The notes under the pieces are model-generated. The model saw only the letters and a list, made by a program, of their open reading frames with translations. It did not search any database and had not been told where the DNA came from. Positions 54,615 through 62,006 of a DNA stretch of 64,000 nucleotides are shown here, one piece after another. A program made the translations under genes and the position numbers. The DNA comes from Ruminococcus sp. (lineage in GTDB: Bacteria > Bacillota > Clostridia > Oscillospirales > Ruminococcaceae): NCBI GenBank assembly GCA_015066705.1, contig SVNV01000002.1, positions 62,001 to 126,000 of the forward strand. The letters are read 5' to 3'. Each line of letters begins with the position of its first letter. Positions within the stretch are counted from its first letter, which is position 1.

Positions 54615-55196
54615 ATGAGCAGTAAGTTTTTTGCAATTCTTTCAAGAATGAAATATATTAACCGTTGGGGGCTTATGAGAAATACAATCGTTGAAAACCT
54701 TAGCGAACACAGCCTTGAAACTGCCTTTGTTGCACATCTTCTTGCAGTTTTGAGAAACAAGCGCTTTGGTGGTAATGTAAACTCTGAACGCTGTGCTTTG
54801 CTTGCTATATATCACGATACTACGGAAATTCTCACAGGGGATTTGCCGACACCGGTGAAGTATTTCAACCCTGAAATTAAAACAGCCTATGACGCAGTTG
54901 AACAGACTGCTATTGATAAAATGATTTCGTATCTTCCTGACGATATAAAGAGCGAGTATCTCCCGCTATTTGAAAAACAGGAAGGGGATACAGAGCTCTG
55001 GAAGCTTGTAAAAGCAGCAGATAAAATTTCTGCACTTATCAAGTGTATTGAAGAAAGACAAATGGGTAACACGGATTTTTCAAAGGCTGAAAAAGCAACT
55101 CTGAAATCTATAAAAAATATGAAAATCCCTGAAGCGGATATGTTTATTGATGAATTTATCCCTTATTATAATCTCACCCTTGACGAACAGGCGTAA
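54615..55196 (+). CDS. HD-domain 5'-deoxynucleotidase (YfbR-like)
   Basis: 193 aa. HD phosphohydrolase motifs: ENLSEHSLETAFVAH (first His), IYHDTTEILTGD (HD pair) and KAADKISALIKC (distal Asp). The GDLPTPVKYFN block is characteristic of YfbR, which dephosphorylates deoxynucleoside 5'-monophosphates. GAGGTG lies 6 nt before the start. It is monocistronic between two terminators. Confidence 0.92.
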   Translation: MSSKFFAILSRMKYINRWGLMRNTIVENLSEHSLETAFVAHLLAVLRNKRFGGNVNSERCALLAIYHDTTEILTGDLPTPVKYFNPEIKTAYDAVEQTAIDKMISYLPDDIKSEYLPLFEKQEGDTELWKLVKAADKISALIKCIEERQMGNTDFSKAEKATLKSIKNMKIPEADMFIDEFIPYYNLTLDEQA

Positions 55197-55200
55197 AATC

Positions 55201-55230
55201 AGCCCACTACAAATAGTAGTGGGCTTTTAA
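55201..55230 (+). terminator. terminator of yfbR-like gene
   Basis: AGCCCACTAC (55201-55210) with GTAGTGGGCT (55216-55225), then TTTT. Confidence 0.85.
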
Positions 55231-55238
55231 AATGTGAA

Positions 55239-55266
55239 AATCCCTATCGTTTACCGACAGGGACTT
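55239..55266 (-). terminator. terminator of adhE
   Basis: On the - strand a stem AAGTCCCTGTCG / CGATAGGGATT (55266-55255 with 55249-55239) with a short loop and TTTT. Confidence 0.8.
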
Positions 55267-55304
55267 TCTTAGAGTATATAATGAGGTTTTAGTAGAAAGC
55301 TTAA

Positions 55305-57914
55305 TTACTTACCATAATAAGCGTTAAGATACATTTCCTTTATTTCGCTCATAAGAGGGTATCTTGGGTTTGCACCTGTGCACTGGTCGTCAAAAGCCTG
55401 TTCAACCATTTCGTCAAGACGAGCGAGGAAGTCACTTTCATCAATGCCGTAATCCTTGATAGTTTCCTTGATGCCAACCTTAGCCTTGAGGTCGTTGATT
55501 GCCTTGATGAGGTTTTCAAGTTTTTCTTCGTCGGTGTTGCCACCAAGACCGAGATAATCAGCAATTTCAGCGTAACGTGCAAGAGTGTGTGGGTGGTCAT
55601 ACTGTGAGAATGTACCCATTTTTACAGGAGTCTCAGAAGCATTGAATCTCAACACTTCTTCAATCATAAGTGCGTTAGCAACACCGTGTGGGAGATGGTG
55701 GAAAGCACCAAGCTTGTGTGCCATTGAGTGACATACTCCAAGGAATGCATTGGCAAATGCCATTCCGGCGATTGTAGCAGCATTGGCCATCTTTTCGCGA
55801 GCTTCAACGTCGGTCTGACCGTTTTCGTAAGCACGTGGCAGATACTTGAAGATATTCTTGAGTGCCTGAAGTGCAAGTCCGTCTGTGTAATCAGTAGCAA
55901 GCATTGCAGCGTAAGCTTCAACAGCGTGTGTAACGGCATCTATACCTGAAGCAGCTGTAAGTCCCTTAGGTGCACTCATATGGAAATCTGTGTCAATGAT
56001 TGCCATGTTTGGAAGAAGTTCATAGTCGGCAAGAGGATACTTGACACCTGTATCACCGTCAGTAATAACAGCAAATGGTGTTACTTCTGAACCTGTACCT
56101 GCAGAAGTCGGAACAGCAATAAAGTATGCCTTTTCACCCATCTTAGGGAATGTGTAGATTCTCTTTCTGATGTCTATGAATCTCATTGCCATGTCCATAA
56201 AGTCAGCTTCCGGATGTTCGTAAAGAACCCACATAATCTTAGCTGCGTCCATAGCAGAACCACCGCCGAGAGCGATGATTGTGTCAGGCTGGAATGCTGA
56301 CATCTGCTTTGCACCATCCTGCGCGTTCTTGAGAGTAGGGTCTGGCTGAACATCAAAGAATGTAGTATGAGCAATGCCCATTTCATCAAGCTTGTCTGTA
56401 ATTGGCTTTGTGTAGCCATTCTGGTAAAGGAAGTTATCTGTTACAATAAATGCCTTCTTAGCACCTCGTACAGTGCGGAGTTCATCAAGAGCAATAGGTA
56501 GACAACCCTTCTTGATGTAAATCTTTTCAGGAGCTCTGAACCAAAGCATATTTTCCCTTCTTTCAGCTACTGTTTTGATATTTAAGAGGTGCTTTACACC
56601 TACGTTGTCTGATACTGAGTTTCCGCCCCAGGAGCCGCATCCGAGGGTGAGCGACGGAGCAAGCTTAAAGTTGTAAAGGTCACCGATACCACCGTGTGAA
56701 GAAGGAGTATTTACGAGAATACGACAGGTCTTCATACGAGCGGCGAAAGCATTAAGCTTTTCTGTTTCTGTAATTTCATTGAGGTATACAGAAGAAGTAT
56801 GACCAAAACCACCGTCTTCTACCAACTTGTCAGCCTTGTCAAGAGCTTCAGCAAAATCCTTGGCCTTGTACATAGCAAGAACAGGGGAGAGTTTTTCGTG
56901 GGCAAATTCTTCTGAGAGGTCAACACTTTCAACTTCACCGATAAGAATCTTTGTCCCTGCAGGAACTGTTACACCAGCGAGGTCGGCAATTTTAACTGCT
57001 GGCTGACCAACGATTCTTGCATTGAGAGCGCCGTTAATAATAATTGTTTTACGAACTTTTTCTGTTTCGTCAGCGTTGAGGAAGTAACATCCACGATTTG
57101 CGAACTCTTCCTTTACAGCATCGTAAATGCTTTCAAGAACGATAACAGACTGTTCTGATGCACAAATCATACCATTGTCAAATGTTTTTGAGTGAATGAT
57201 TGAGTTTACTGCAAGGAGAATGTCAGCACTTTCGTCGATGATAGCTGGTGTGTTACCGGCACCTACACCGAGAGCTGGTTTTCCGCTTGAGTATGCGGCC
57301 TTAACCATTCCGGGACCTCCTGTTGCGAGGATAATATCTGCTTCCTTCATAACAGTATTTGTCAAATCCAGTGATGGAACATCAATCCAGTCGATTATTC
57401 CCTCTGGAGCACCAGCCTTAACAGCTGCTTCCAAAACGAGTTTTGCAGCAGCAATAGTGCAGTTCTTAGCTCTTGGGTGTGGGCTGATGATAATTGCGTT
57501 TCTTGTTTTAAGAGCAAGCAAGCATTTGAAGATTGCAGTAGATGTAGGGTTTGTTGTAGGAATTACAGCAGCTACAACTCCTATTGGCTCAGCTATTTTT
57601 TTAATTCCAAACGCCTTATCCTCTTCGATAATACCGCAGGTTTTTGTTTCCTTGTATGCGTTGTAAATATATTCTGAAGCGTAATTGTTCTTGATAACCT
57701 TATCTTCTACGATACCCATTCCTGTTTCTTCAACAGCCATCTTAGCAAGTGGGATTCTTGCTTTATTCGCAGCAGACGCAGCAGCAAGGAATATCTTGTC
57801 AACCTGCTCCTGGGTATATGTTGCAAATTTCTTCTGGGCTTCCTTCATTTCAACAAGCTTAGCCTGAAGTGCTTCGACTGTATCAACTATATTTTTTCTT
57901 TCATTCCCGTTCAT
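55305..57914 (-). CDS. adhE: bifunctional acetaldehyde-CoA/alcohol dehydrogenase
   Basis: Reduces acetyl-CoA to acetaldehyde and then ethanol, using two NADH. 869 aa, full length. The N-terminal aldehyde dehydrogenase domain (about 1-440) has the catalytic Cys251 in NGMICASEQS. The C-terminal iron-dependent alcohol dehydrogenase domain (about 460-869) has ALGGGSAMDAAK and the Fe-ligand His residues in HSMAHKLGAFHHLPHG. Ribosome site GGAGG precedes the ATG. The promoter overlaps a Rex-like operator, consistent with induction when NADH accumulates. It is the main fermentative electron sink visible in this window. Confidence 0.97.
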   Translation of the reverse strand: MNGNERKNIVDTVEALQAKLVEMKEAQKKFATYTQEQVDKIFLAAASAANKARIPLAKMAVEETGMGIVEDKVIKNNYASEYIYNAYKETKTCGIIEEDKAFGIKKIAEPIGVVAAVIPTTNPTSTAIFKCLLALKTRNAIIISPHPRAKNCTIAAAKLVLEAAVKAGAPEGIIDWIDVPSLDLTNTVMKEADIILATGGPGMVKAAYSSGKPALGVGAGNTPAIIDESADILLAVNSIIHSKTFDNGMICASEQSVIVLESIYDAVKEEFANRGCYFLNADETEKVRKTIIINGALNARIVGQPAVKIADLAGVTVPAGTKILIGEVESVDLSEEFAHEKLSPVLAMYKAKDFAEALDKADKLVEDGGFGHTSSVYLNEITETEKLNAFAARMKTCRILVNTPSSHGGIGDLYNFKLAPSLTLGCGSWGGNSVSDNVGVKHLLNIKTVAERRENMLWFRAPEKIYIKKGCLPIALDELRTVRGAKKAFIVTDNFLYQNGYTKPITDKLDEMGIAHTTFFDVQPDPTLKNAQDGAKQMSAFQPDTIIALGGGSAMDAAKIMWVLYEHPEADFMDMAMRFIDIRKRIYTFPKMGEKAYFIAVPTSAGTGSEVTPFAVITDGDTGVKYPLADYELLPNMAIIDTDFHMSAPKGLTAASGIDAVTHAVEAYAAMLATDYTDGLALQALKNIFKYLPRAYENGQTDVEAREKMANAATIAGMAFANAFLGVCHSMAHKLGAFHHLPHGVANALMIEEVLRFNASETPVKMGTFSQYDHPHTLARYAEIADYLGLGGNTDEEKLENLIKAINDLKAKVGIKETIKDYGIDESDFLARLDEMVEQAFDDQCTGANPRYPLMSEIKEMYLNAYYGK

Positions 57915-57966
57915 AATTAAACCTCCATATACTCAAAAAATTAATAGGGAACATCTCTATACTTAC

Positions 57967-57995
57967 ATTATATACGATTGTTATTTTTTTGTCAA
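57967..57995 (-). promoter_or_regulatory. promoter of adhE
   Basis: On the - strand: TTGACA (57995-57990), 17-bp spacer, TATAAT (57972-57967), about 50 bp before the start codon. Confidence 0.85.
57978..57995. promoter_or_regulatory. candidate Rex operator at adhE promoter
   Basis: TTGTTATTTTTTTGTCAA matches TTGTTAA-N4-TTAACAA at 11 of 14 defined positions, and agrees at 16 of 18 with the - strand reading of the acn-icd-rex element. It covers the -35 box and part of the spacer. Confidence 0.68.
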
Positions 57996-58070
57996 TCTTC
58001 CGAAACAACAACTTTTTATATTATTTAACTTAATTTATTGTTTATGTTTCACAAAGTGGCTTTAATTGTT

Positions 58071-58088
58071 TTGTTAAGATGTTACAAA
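58071..58088. promoter_or_regulatory. second candidate Rex operator upstream of adhE
   Basis: TTGTTAAGATGTTACAAA has a perfect TTGTTAA left half and 5 of 7 in the right half (12 of 14 in total). It is 93 bp upstream of the first box, about nine helical turns, compatible with cooperative binding or looping. Confidence 0.55.
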
Positions 58089-58177
58089 ACTGGAAAGTAA
58101 CTCCAAATTCACAATTTGAATAAAATATATAATTTGTGTGTATCTAAAGTTAAATGTAGCAAATTGCATAAAAACTA

Positions 58178-58206
58178 TTGACAATATTAGATATATGTAG
58201 TATTAT
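58178..58206 (+). promoter_or_regulatory. promoter of APH-like gene
   Basis: TTGACA (58178-58183), 17-bp spacer, TATTAT (58201-58206). Confidence 0.8.
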
Positions 58207-58267
58207 GTGTATAATGATAAAAAACTCTTAATATATTTGATACGTTTTAGTAAAAGGAGGACATCGT

Positions 58268-59029
58268 ATGGAACTTAAAAATTTAATTGCAAGAAGTGAA
58301 GAAATTGAGGTTTATGCAAATGACGGTGTAGCTATCAAGGTTTTCAATAATCCTGCGCATAAAGAAAAGTGTCTTTATGAGGCACTTACACAGGCAAGAG
58401 TTGAAACAACACTTGTTAATTCGTGGGTAAAAATGCCTGCTGTAAGAGAAGTCAGCGTTCTTCCTGACGGTAGATGGGCTATTTCAATGGACCATATTGA
58501 AGGTAAGACTATGGCAGAACTTATGAAAGAAGATCCTTCTAAGATTGACCTATACATTGATAAGCTTGTTGAGATTCAGATTGAGCTTCATCAGCAGTAT
58601 ATGCCTCTTCTGAGTAAGCTTAAGGATAAGATGTCAAGACAGATTAAATCGCTTGGTGCTATTGATGAAATCAAGAAGTATGAGCTTCTTACAAGACTTG
58701 ATTCAATGCCTAAGCATATTAAACTTTGTCACGGGAATCTATCACCTGAAAACATCATTATCAATGATGATGGTGTTTATGTAATTGACTGGGTTGCGGC
58801 AAGACAGGGTAACGCTTCTGCTGACTCAGCAAGAACATATCTTCTCCTTTGCCTTGAGCATCCTGAGATTGCTGACAAATATCTTGATAAATTCTGCCTT
58901 GCAAGTACAACTTCAAAGAGATATGTTCAGGCTTGGTTGCCGATTGTTGCTGCTGCACAGCTTATCAAGGGTAAACCTGAAGAAAAAGAACTTCTTATGA
59001 AGTGGATTGACGTTGTTGATTACGAATAA
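58268..59029 (+). CDS. aminoglycoside phosphotransferase-like protein with altered catalytic loop
   Basis: 253 aa, APH/choline-kinase fold. Visible elements are the nucleotide-binding Lys region (DGVAIKVFNN), the hinge (AISMDHIEGKTMAEL), the catalytic loop CHGNLSPENI (His155-Gly156-Asn157) and the metal-binding Asp174 in VIDWVAAR. In active APH enzymes the loop reads HGDxxxxN; here the catalytic-base Asp is Asn. It could be a pseudokinase or use another base. GGAGG is 8 nt upstream. It is monocistronic with its own promoter and terminator. Drug resistance should not be assumed. Confidence 0.82.
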   Translation: MELKNLIARSEEIEVYANDGVAIKVFNNPAHKEKCLYEALTQARVETTLVNSWVKMPAVREVSVLPDGRWAISMDHIEGKTMAELMKEDPSKIDLYIDKLVEIQIELHQQYMPLLSKLKDKMSRQIKSLGAIDEIKKYELLTRLDSMPKHIKLCHGNLSPENIIINDDGVYVIDWVAARQGNASADSARTYLLLCLEHPEIADKYLDKFCLASTTSKRYVQAWLPIVAAAQLIKGKPEEKELLMKWIDVVDYE

Positions 59030-59036
59030 AAAAATG

Positions 59037-59069
59037 ACACCTGTAATTAAATATTACAGGTGTTTTTAC
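59037..59069 (+). terminator. terminator of APH-like gene
   Basis: ACACCTGTAAT (59037-59047) with ATTACAGGTGT (59053-59063), then TTTTT. Its T run abuts the next promoter. Confidence 0.87.
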
Positions 59070-59098
59070 TTGATTATTTTGTGAAAATAGTATATAAT
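59070..59098 (+). promoter_or_regulatory. promoter of ttcA-like gene
   Basis: TTGATT (59070-59075), 17-bp spacer, TATAAT (59093-59098), directly behind the preceding terminator. Confidence 0.7.
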
Positions 59099-59135
59099 AT
59101 ATTTATGTTTTTATTTGATAAAGGACGATAAATGT

Positions 59136-59885
59136 ATGCAGAGAATTTTAGGATATCTTCGTAAAGCTATACAGGATTATAATATGATTCAGAACGGTGA
59201 CAGAATTGCTGTTGGCGTTTCGGGTGGAAAGGACAGCCTTATTCTTCTTAAAGGACTTGTGCTTTTAAAACGCTTTATCGGTATCGATTATGATGTGGTA
59301 GCTGTTACCCTTGACCCATGCTTCGGTGGGGTTGAAACTGATTATACTTATGTTTCACAGCTTTGTGAAGAGCTTGGAATTGAATACATATTGAAAAGAA
59401 CAAACATCGGACAGATTGTTTTTGATATCAGAAAAGAAACTCACCCTTGTTCGTTGTGTGCAAAAATGAGAAGAGGTGCGCTTCACGAAACTGCGAAAGA
59501 GCTTAATTGTAACAAGCTTGCTCTTGGACATAATCAGGACGACGTTGTAGAAACCTTTATGATGAATCTTTTTGTTGAAGGAAGGATTTTTGTTTTTGCA
59601 CCGGTAAGTTATCTGTCAAGACGTGATTTGACTGTAATAAGACCGCTTGCACTTGCTCCTGAAAAAGAAATCAGAACTGCGGCAAACAGAAATGGTCTTA
59701 ATATTGTAAAATCAAAATGTCCTGTTGATGGCCATACCAAGCGTGAAGAAACAAAGCTTGCACTTTCTGAACAGGAAAAGTTGGATAAAGGCTTTAAAGA
59801 AAGAATTTTCGGAGCTATCAAGCGTTTCGACCTTGAGGGCTGGGGAAATGAAGAAACACGTTCAAAGAAAAAGAATAATAATTAA
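59136..59885 (+). CDS. TtcA family tRNA 2-thiolation protein
   Basis: 249 aa PP-loop ATP pyrophosphatase. PP-loop SGGKDS (about residues 29-34), the Fe-S cysteines in PCSLCAKMRRG (about 105-108) and a third in KCPVDG, with LGHNQDDVVETFMMN. TtcA thiolates cytidine 32 in tRNA using a [4Fe-4S] cluster; related TtuA-type proteins act on U54. ATG 59136 has AAGGA about 10 nt upstream; an adjacent ATG at 59132 is out of frame. The next gene is 12 bp downstream. Confidence 0.9.
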   Translation: MQRILGYLRKAIQDYNMIQNGDRIAVGVSGGKDSLILLKGLVLLKRFIGIDYDVVAVTLDPCFGGVETDYTYVSQLCEELGIEYILKRTNIGQIVFDIRKETHPCSLCAKMRRGALHETAKELNCNKLALGHNQDDVVETFMMNLFVEGRIFVFAPVSYLSRRDLTVIRPLALAPEKEIRTAANRNGLNIVKSKCPVDGHTKREETKLALSEQEKLDKGFKERIFGAIKRFDLEGWGNEETRSKKKNNN

Positions 59886-59897
59886 GAAGGTAAGTAT

Positions 59898-60695
59898 ATG
59901 TCTTATAATGAGGGAAATTTCGGCTCAGTTCCACCATTTATGAATCACCAGTATGCAAGTGGTAGTGTCAATCTGGGTGTTGTCAAAATAAATAATGGTG
60001 CTGCATATTTTGTTGCACTTGCACCTTTATTCAGCTTGTTTTTTGAAAAGGTTTCAGGTGATAGAATTGCCGCAATAATTCTGTGGATTTTCACATATGC
60101 TCTTTGTGTACTTGTGTGCAGATATGATAAGAAAAAGATTTTGTCAAGAAGTTTTGATACATCACAATTAGGTAAATACTGTATTTTGCCGGTTATATAC
60201 CTTTTTATGAGAAGCAAAACAACCAGACAAAGAGCAAATTGTGTTTTTGTTTGTGCAATAACTTTGTTTTTTGCACTTATAAACAACGGCTTTGTATCTT
60301 ACGCTATGTCAACTGACGAAACTTTTATTGTTACTGTCAAACAATCTGCATATTCTGATTTTTTGATAACTGATGATATTGAAGATTACCTTAACCCGAG
60401 CGTAGATGAAGTTTTTAAAGAAAGCCTTAATAAACCTGATTGGAACTGTGAAACTGTTGATAACGAAACGGAAATTACTGTTTCCGGAAAAGCTGTTATT
60501 GACGGCAAAAGTCAGAATGTATCTATTACCTTTTATATATGGTATGACGGATTTAAATTTGAGGGGATAGATATCACGGAGGCTTCATTAGATGGAGTTA
60601 AACTTGATGAAGAACAGTATCAGAAGCTGTTTTCTGATTTGTATTTCATATATTTTAATGGTATTTCAGAAAACAAGAACTTGGTAAAAGCATAA
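59898..60695 (+). CDS. membrane protein of unknown function
   Basis: 265 aa. A hydrophilic start (NEGNFGSVPPFMNHQYASGS), two closely spaced membrane helices (AAYFVALAPLFSLFF and IAAIILWIFTYALCVLVC), a basic loop (RYDKKK), a third hydrophobic stretch (CVFVCAITLFFALINNGFV), then a 130-residue extracytoplasmic beta-rich domain. The layout resembles small firmicute proteins with GYF/DUF4339-like N termini, but I cannot name a family. Co-transcribed with the ttcA-like gene; a terminator follows. Confidence 0.75.
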   Translation: MSYNEGNFGSVPPFMNHQYASGSVNLGVVKINNGAAYFVALAPLFSLFFEKVSGDRIAAIILWIFTYALCVLVCRYDKKKILSRSFDTSQLGKYCILPVIYLFMRSKTTRQRANCVFVCAITLFFALINNGFVSYAMSTDETFIVTVKQSAYSDFLITDDIEDYLNPSVDEVFKESLNKPDWNCETVDNETEITVSGKAVIDGKSQNVSITFYIWYDGFKFEGIDITEASLDGVKLDEEQYQKLFSDLYFIYFNGISENKNLVKA

Positions 60696-60699
60696 ATTC

Positions 60700-60734
60700 A
60701 GCCGTGCAGATGTAACAATTTGTACGGCTTTTTA
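60700..60734 (+). terminator. terminator after membrane protein gene
   Basis: AGCCGTGCA (60700-60708) with TGTACGGCT (60721-60729), one G-U pair, then TTTTT. The 140 bp up to the rplM promoter show nothing further. Confidence 0.82.
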
Positions 60735-60874
60735 CGTTAAACAGGCTGTTTCATTGTAGTTTTATACAAAATTTTAAAAATGAAATGATTTGCGAGAAAT
60801 AGAGCAAAACAGAGAGAATCAAAGAGAAATCGAGCGTTTGAGGGATATAAATTAAAAATTCGGCATTTTGACTA

Positions 60875-60903
60875 TTGACATATGATTTTTAATGATGTAT
60901 AAT
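60875..60903 (+). promoter_or_regulatory. promoter of rplM-rpsI
   Basis: Consensus TTGACA (60875-60880), 17-bp spacer, TATAAT (60898-60903). Confidence 0.85.
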
Positions 60904-60908
60904 TTCAA

Positions 60909-60950
60909 ATGTTGCGAGTCCATAGGAGAGTTGCGCCTGTGGACAGTTAT
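60909..60950 (+). promoter_or_regulatory. probable L13 leader RNA element
   Basis: A hairpin GTCCATAGG (60918-60926) with CCTGTGGAC (60936-60944) around AGAGTTGCG, preceded by TGTTGCGA, at the very 5' end of the rplM mRNA. Firmicute rplM mRNAs carry a conserved short L13 leader at this position that mediates autoregulation by L13. I base the call on position and stem, not on a covariance search. Confidence 0.65.
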
Positions 60951-60979
60951 ATGTTTTTAATTTGAATGGAGGAAACAAT

Positions 60980-61408
60980 ATGTCAACTTATATGCCTAAG
61001 GCTGGCGATATTACTCGCAAGTGGTATATTTTGGACGCTGAGGGTCAGTCCCTCGGTAGAGTAGCTGCTAAGGCTGCTCACATTCTTCGTGGAAAGCATA
61101 AGCCAACTTATGCACCACACGCTGATTGCGGAGACCACGTAATCATCATCAACAGCGACAAGGCTGTTCTCACAGGTAAGAAGCTCGACCAGAAGAAGTT
61201 CTACTGGCACACAGGCTGGATTGGCGGACTTAAGGAAATTAAGTACTCGAAGCTTATGGCTGAACAGTCAGACAGAGCTATGACAATCGCAGTAGAAGGT
61301 ATGCTTCCTAACAACACACTCGGACGTGCTGCAGCTAAGCGCCTCAGAGTTTATAAGGGAGCTGAGCACAACAACGTAGCTCAGAAGCCTGAAAAGTATG
61401 AGTTTTAA
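60980..61408 (+). CDS. rplM: 50S ribosomal protein L13
   Basis: 142 aa, normal length. Conserved RKWYILDAEGQSLGRVAAKA, GDHVIIINSDK and GMLPNNTLGRAAAKRLRVY. ATG 60980 with GGAGG 7 nt upstream. Paired with rpsI as in nearly all bacteria. Confidence 0.98.
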   Translation: MSTYMPKAGDITRKWYILDAEGQSLGRVAAKAAHILRGKHKPTYAPHADCGDHVIIINSDKAVLTGKKLDQKKFYWHTGWIGGLKEIKYSKLMAEQSDRAMTIAVEGMLPNNTLGRAAAKRLRVYKGAEHNNVAQKPEKYEF

Positions 61409-61423
61409 GGGAGGGCATAGAAT

Positions 61424-61825
61424 ATGTACGAATCAAAGAAGCCATATTTCTATGGCACAGGTAGAAGAAAGCACTCTGTAGCAAGAGTTCGTGTATATCA
61501 GGGTACTGGTAAAATCACAATCAACGGAAGAGACATTGACGACTACTTTGGTCTTGAAACTCTTAAGCTTATCGTTCGTCAGCCACTCGCTCTTACAAAC
61601 ACAGTTGAAAACTTTGACATTGTTTGTACAGTAGCAGGCGGTGGTGTTACAGGTCAGGCTGGCGCTATCAGACACGGTATTTCAAGAGCGCTTCTCCAGT
61701 TCAACGCTGAACTCCGTCCAGAGCTCAAGAAGGCTGGATTCCTTACAAGAGACCCGAGAATGAAGGAAAGAAAGAAGTACGGTCTCAAGGCTGCACGTCG
61801 TGCACCACAGTTCTCCAAACGATAA
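61424..61825 (+). CDS. rpsI: 30S ribosomal protein S9
   Basis: 133 aa. [20 protein letters not shown] at the start, [19 protein letters not shown] in the middle, and the C-terminal [10 protein letters not shown] tail whose last Arg contacts the P-site tRNA. RBS GGGAGGG. 15 bp after rplM, followed by a terminator. Confidence 0.98.
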   Translation: MYESKKPYFYGTGRRKHSVARVRVYQGTGKITINGRDIDDYFGLETLKLIVRQPLALTNTVENFDIVCTVAGGGVTGQAGAIRHGISRALLQFNAELRPELKKAGFLTRDPRMKERKKYGLKAARRAPQFSKR

Positions 61826-61843
61826 TTATTTTATCGAGAAAAT

Positions 61844-61884
61844 GGCTTGTTTACGGGGCTTTTGCTTCGTGGCAAGCCTTTTTT
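61844..61884 (+). terminator. terminator of rplM-rpsI
   Basis: A long stem GGCTTG...CAAGCC (61844-61849 with 61873-61878), extended inward by ACGGGGC/GCTTCGT, then TTTTTT. Confidence 0.85.
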
Positions 61885-61956
61885 GTTGATAATGTAAGAT
61901 ATTTTAGTCATTATTTGTAAGTTATGCCAATTATAATTGTAATCTAATTAGTTTTC

Positions 61957-61985
61957 TTGAAAATACTAAACTCATATGTTATAAT
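61957..61985 (+). promoter_or_regulatory. promoter of solute-binding lipoprotein gene
   Basis: TTGAAA (61957-61962), 17-bp spacer, TATAAT (61980-61985). Confidence 0.78.
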
Positions 61986-62006
61986 ATTAACATAATATAT
62001 AAAGGG

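Larger units (their letters stand above)
57915..58267. other. divergent regulatory region between adhE and the APH-like gene
   Basis: 353 bp, very AT-rich. It holds the adhE promoter with Rex-like box, a second Rex-like box, a weaker third one (58038-58054) and the APH-like gene promoter. The remaining stretch shows no gene. Confidence 0.7.

Noticed and set aside
58038..58054. TTGTTTATGTTTCACAA as an independent Rex operator
   Set aside because: One half (TTCACAA) is good but spacing is 17 bp and the other half is weak, so it is mentioned only as a possible third site.
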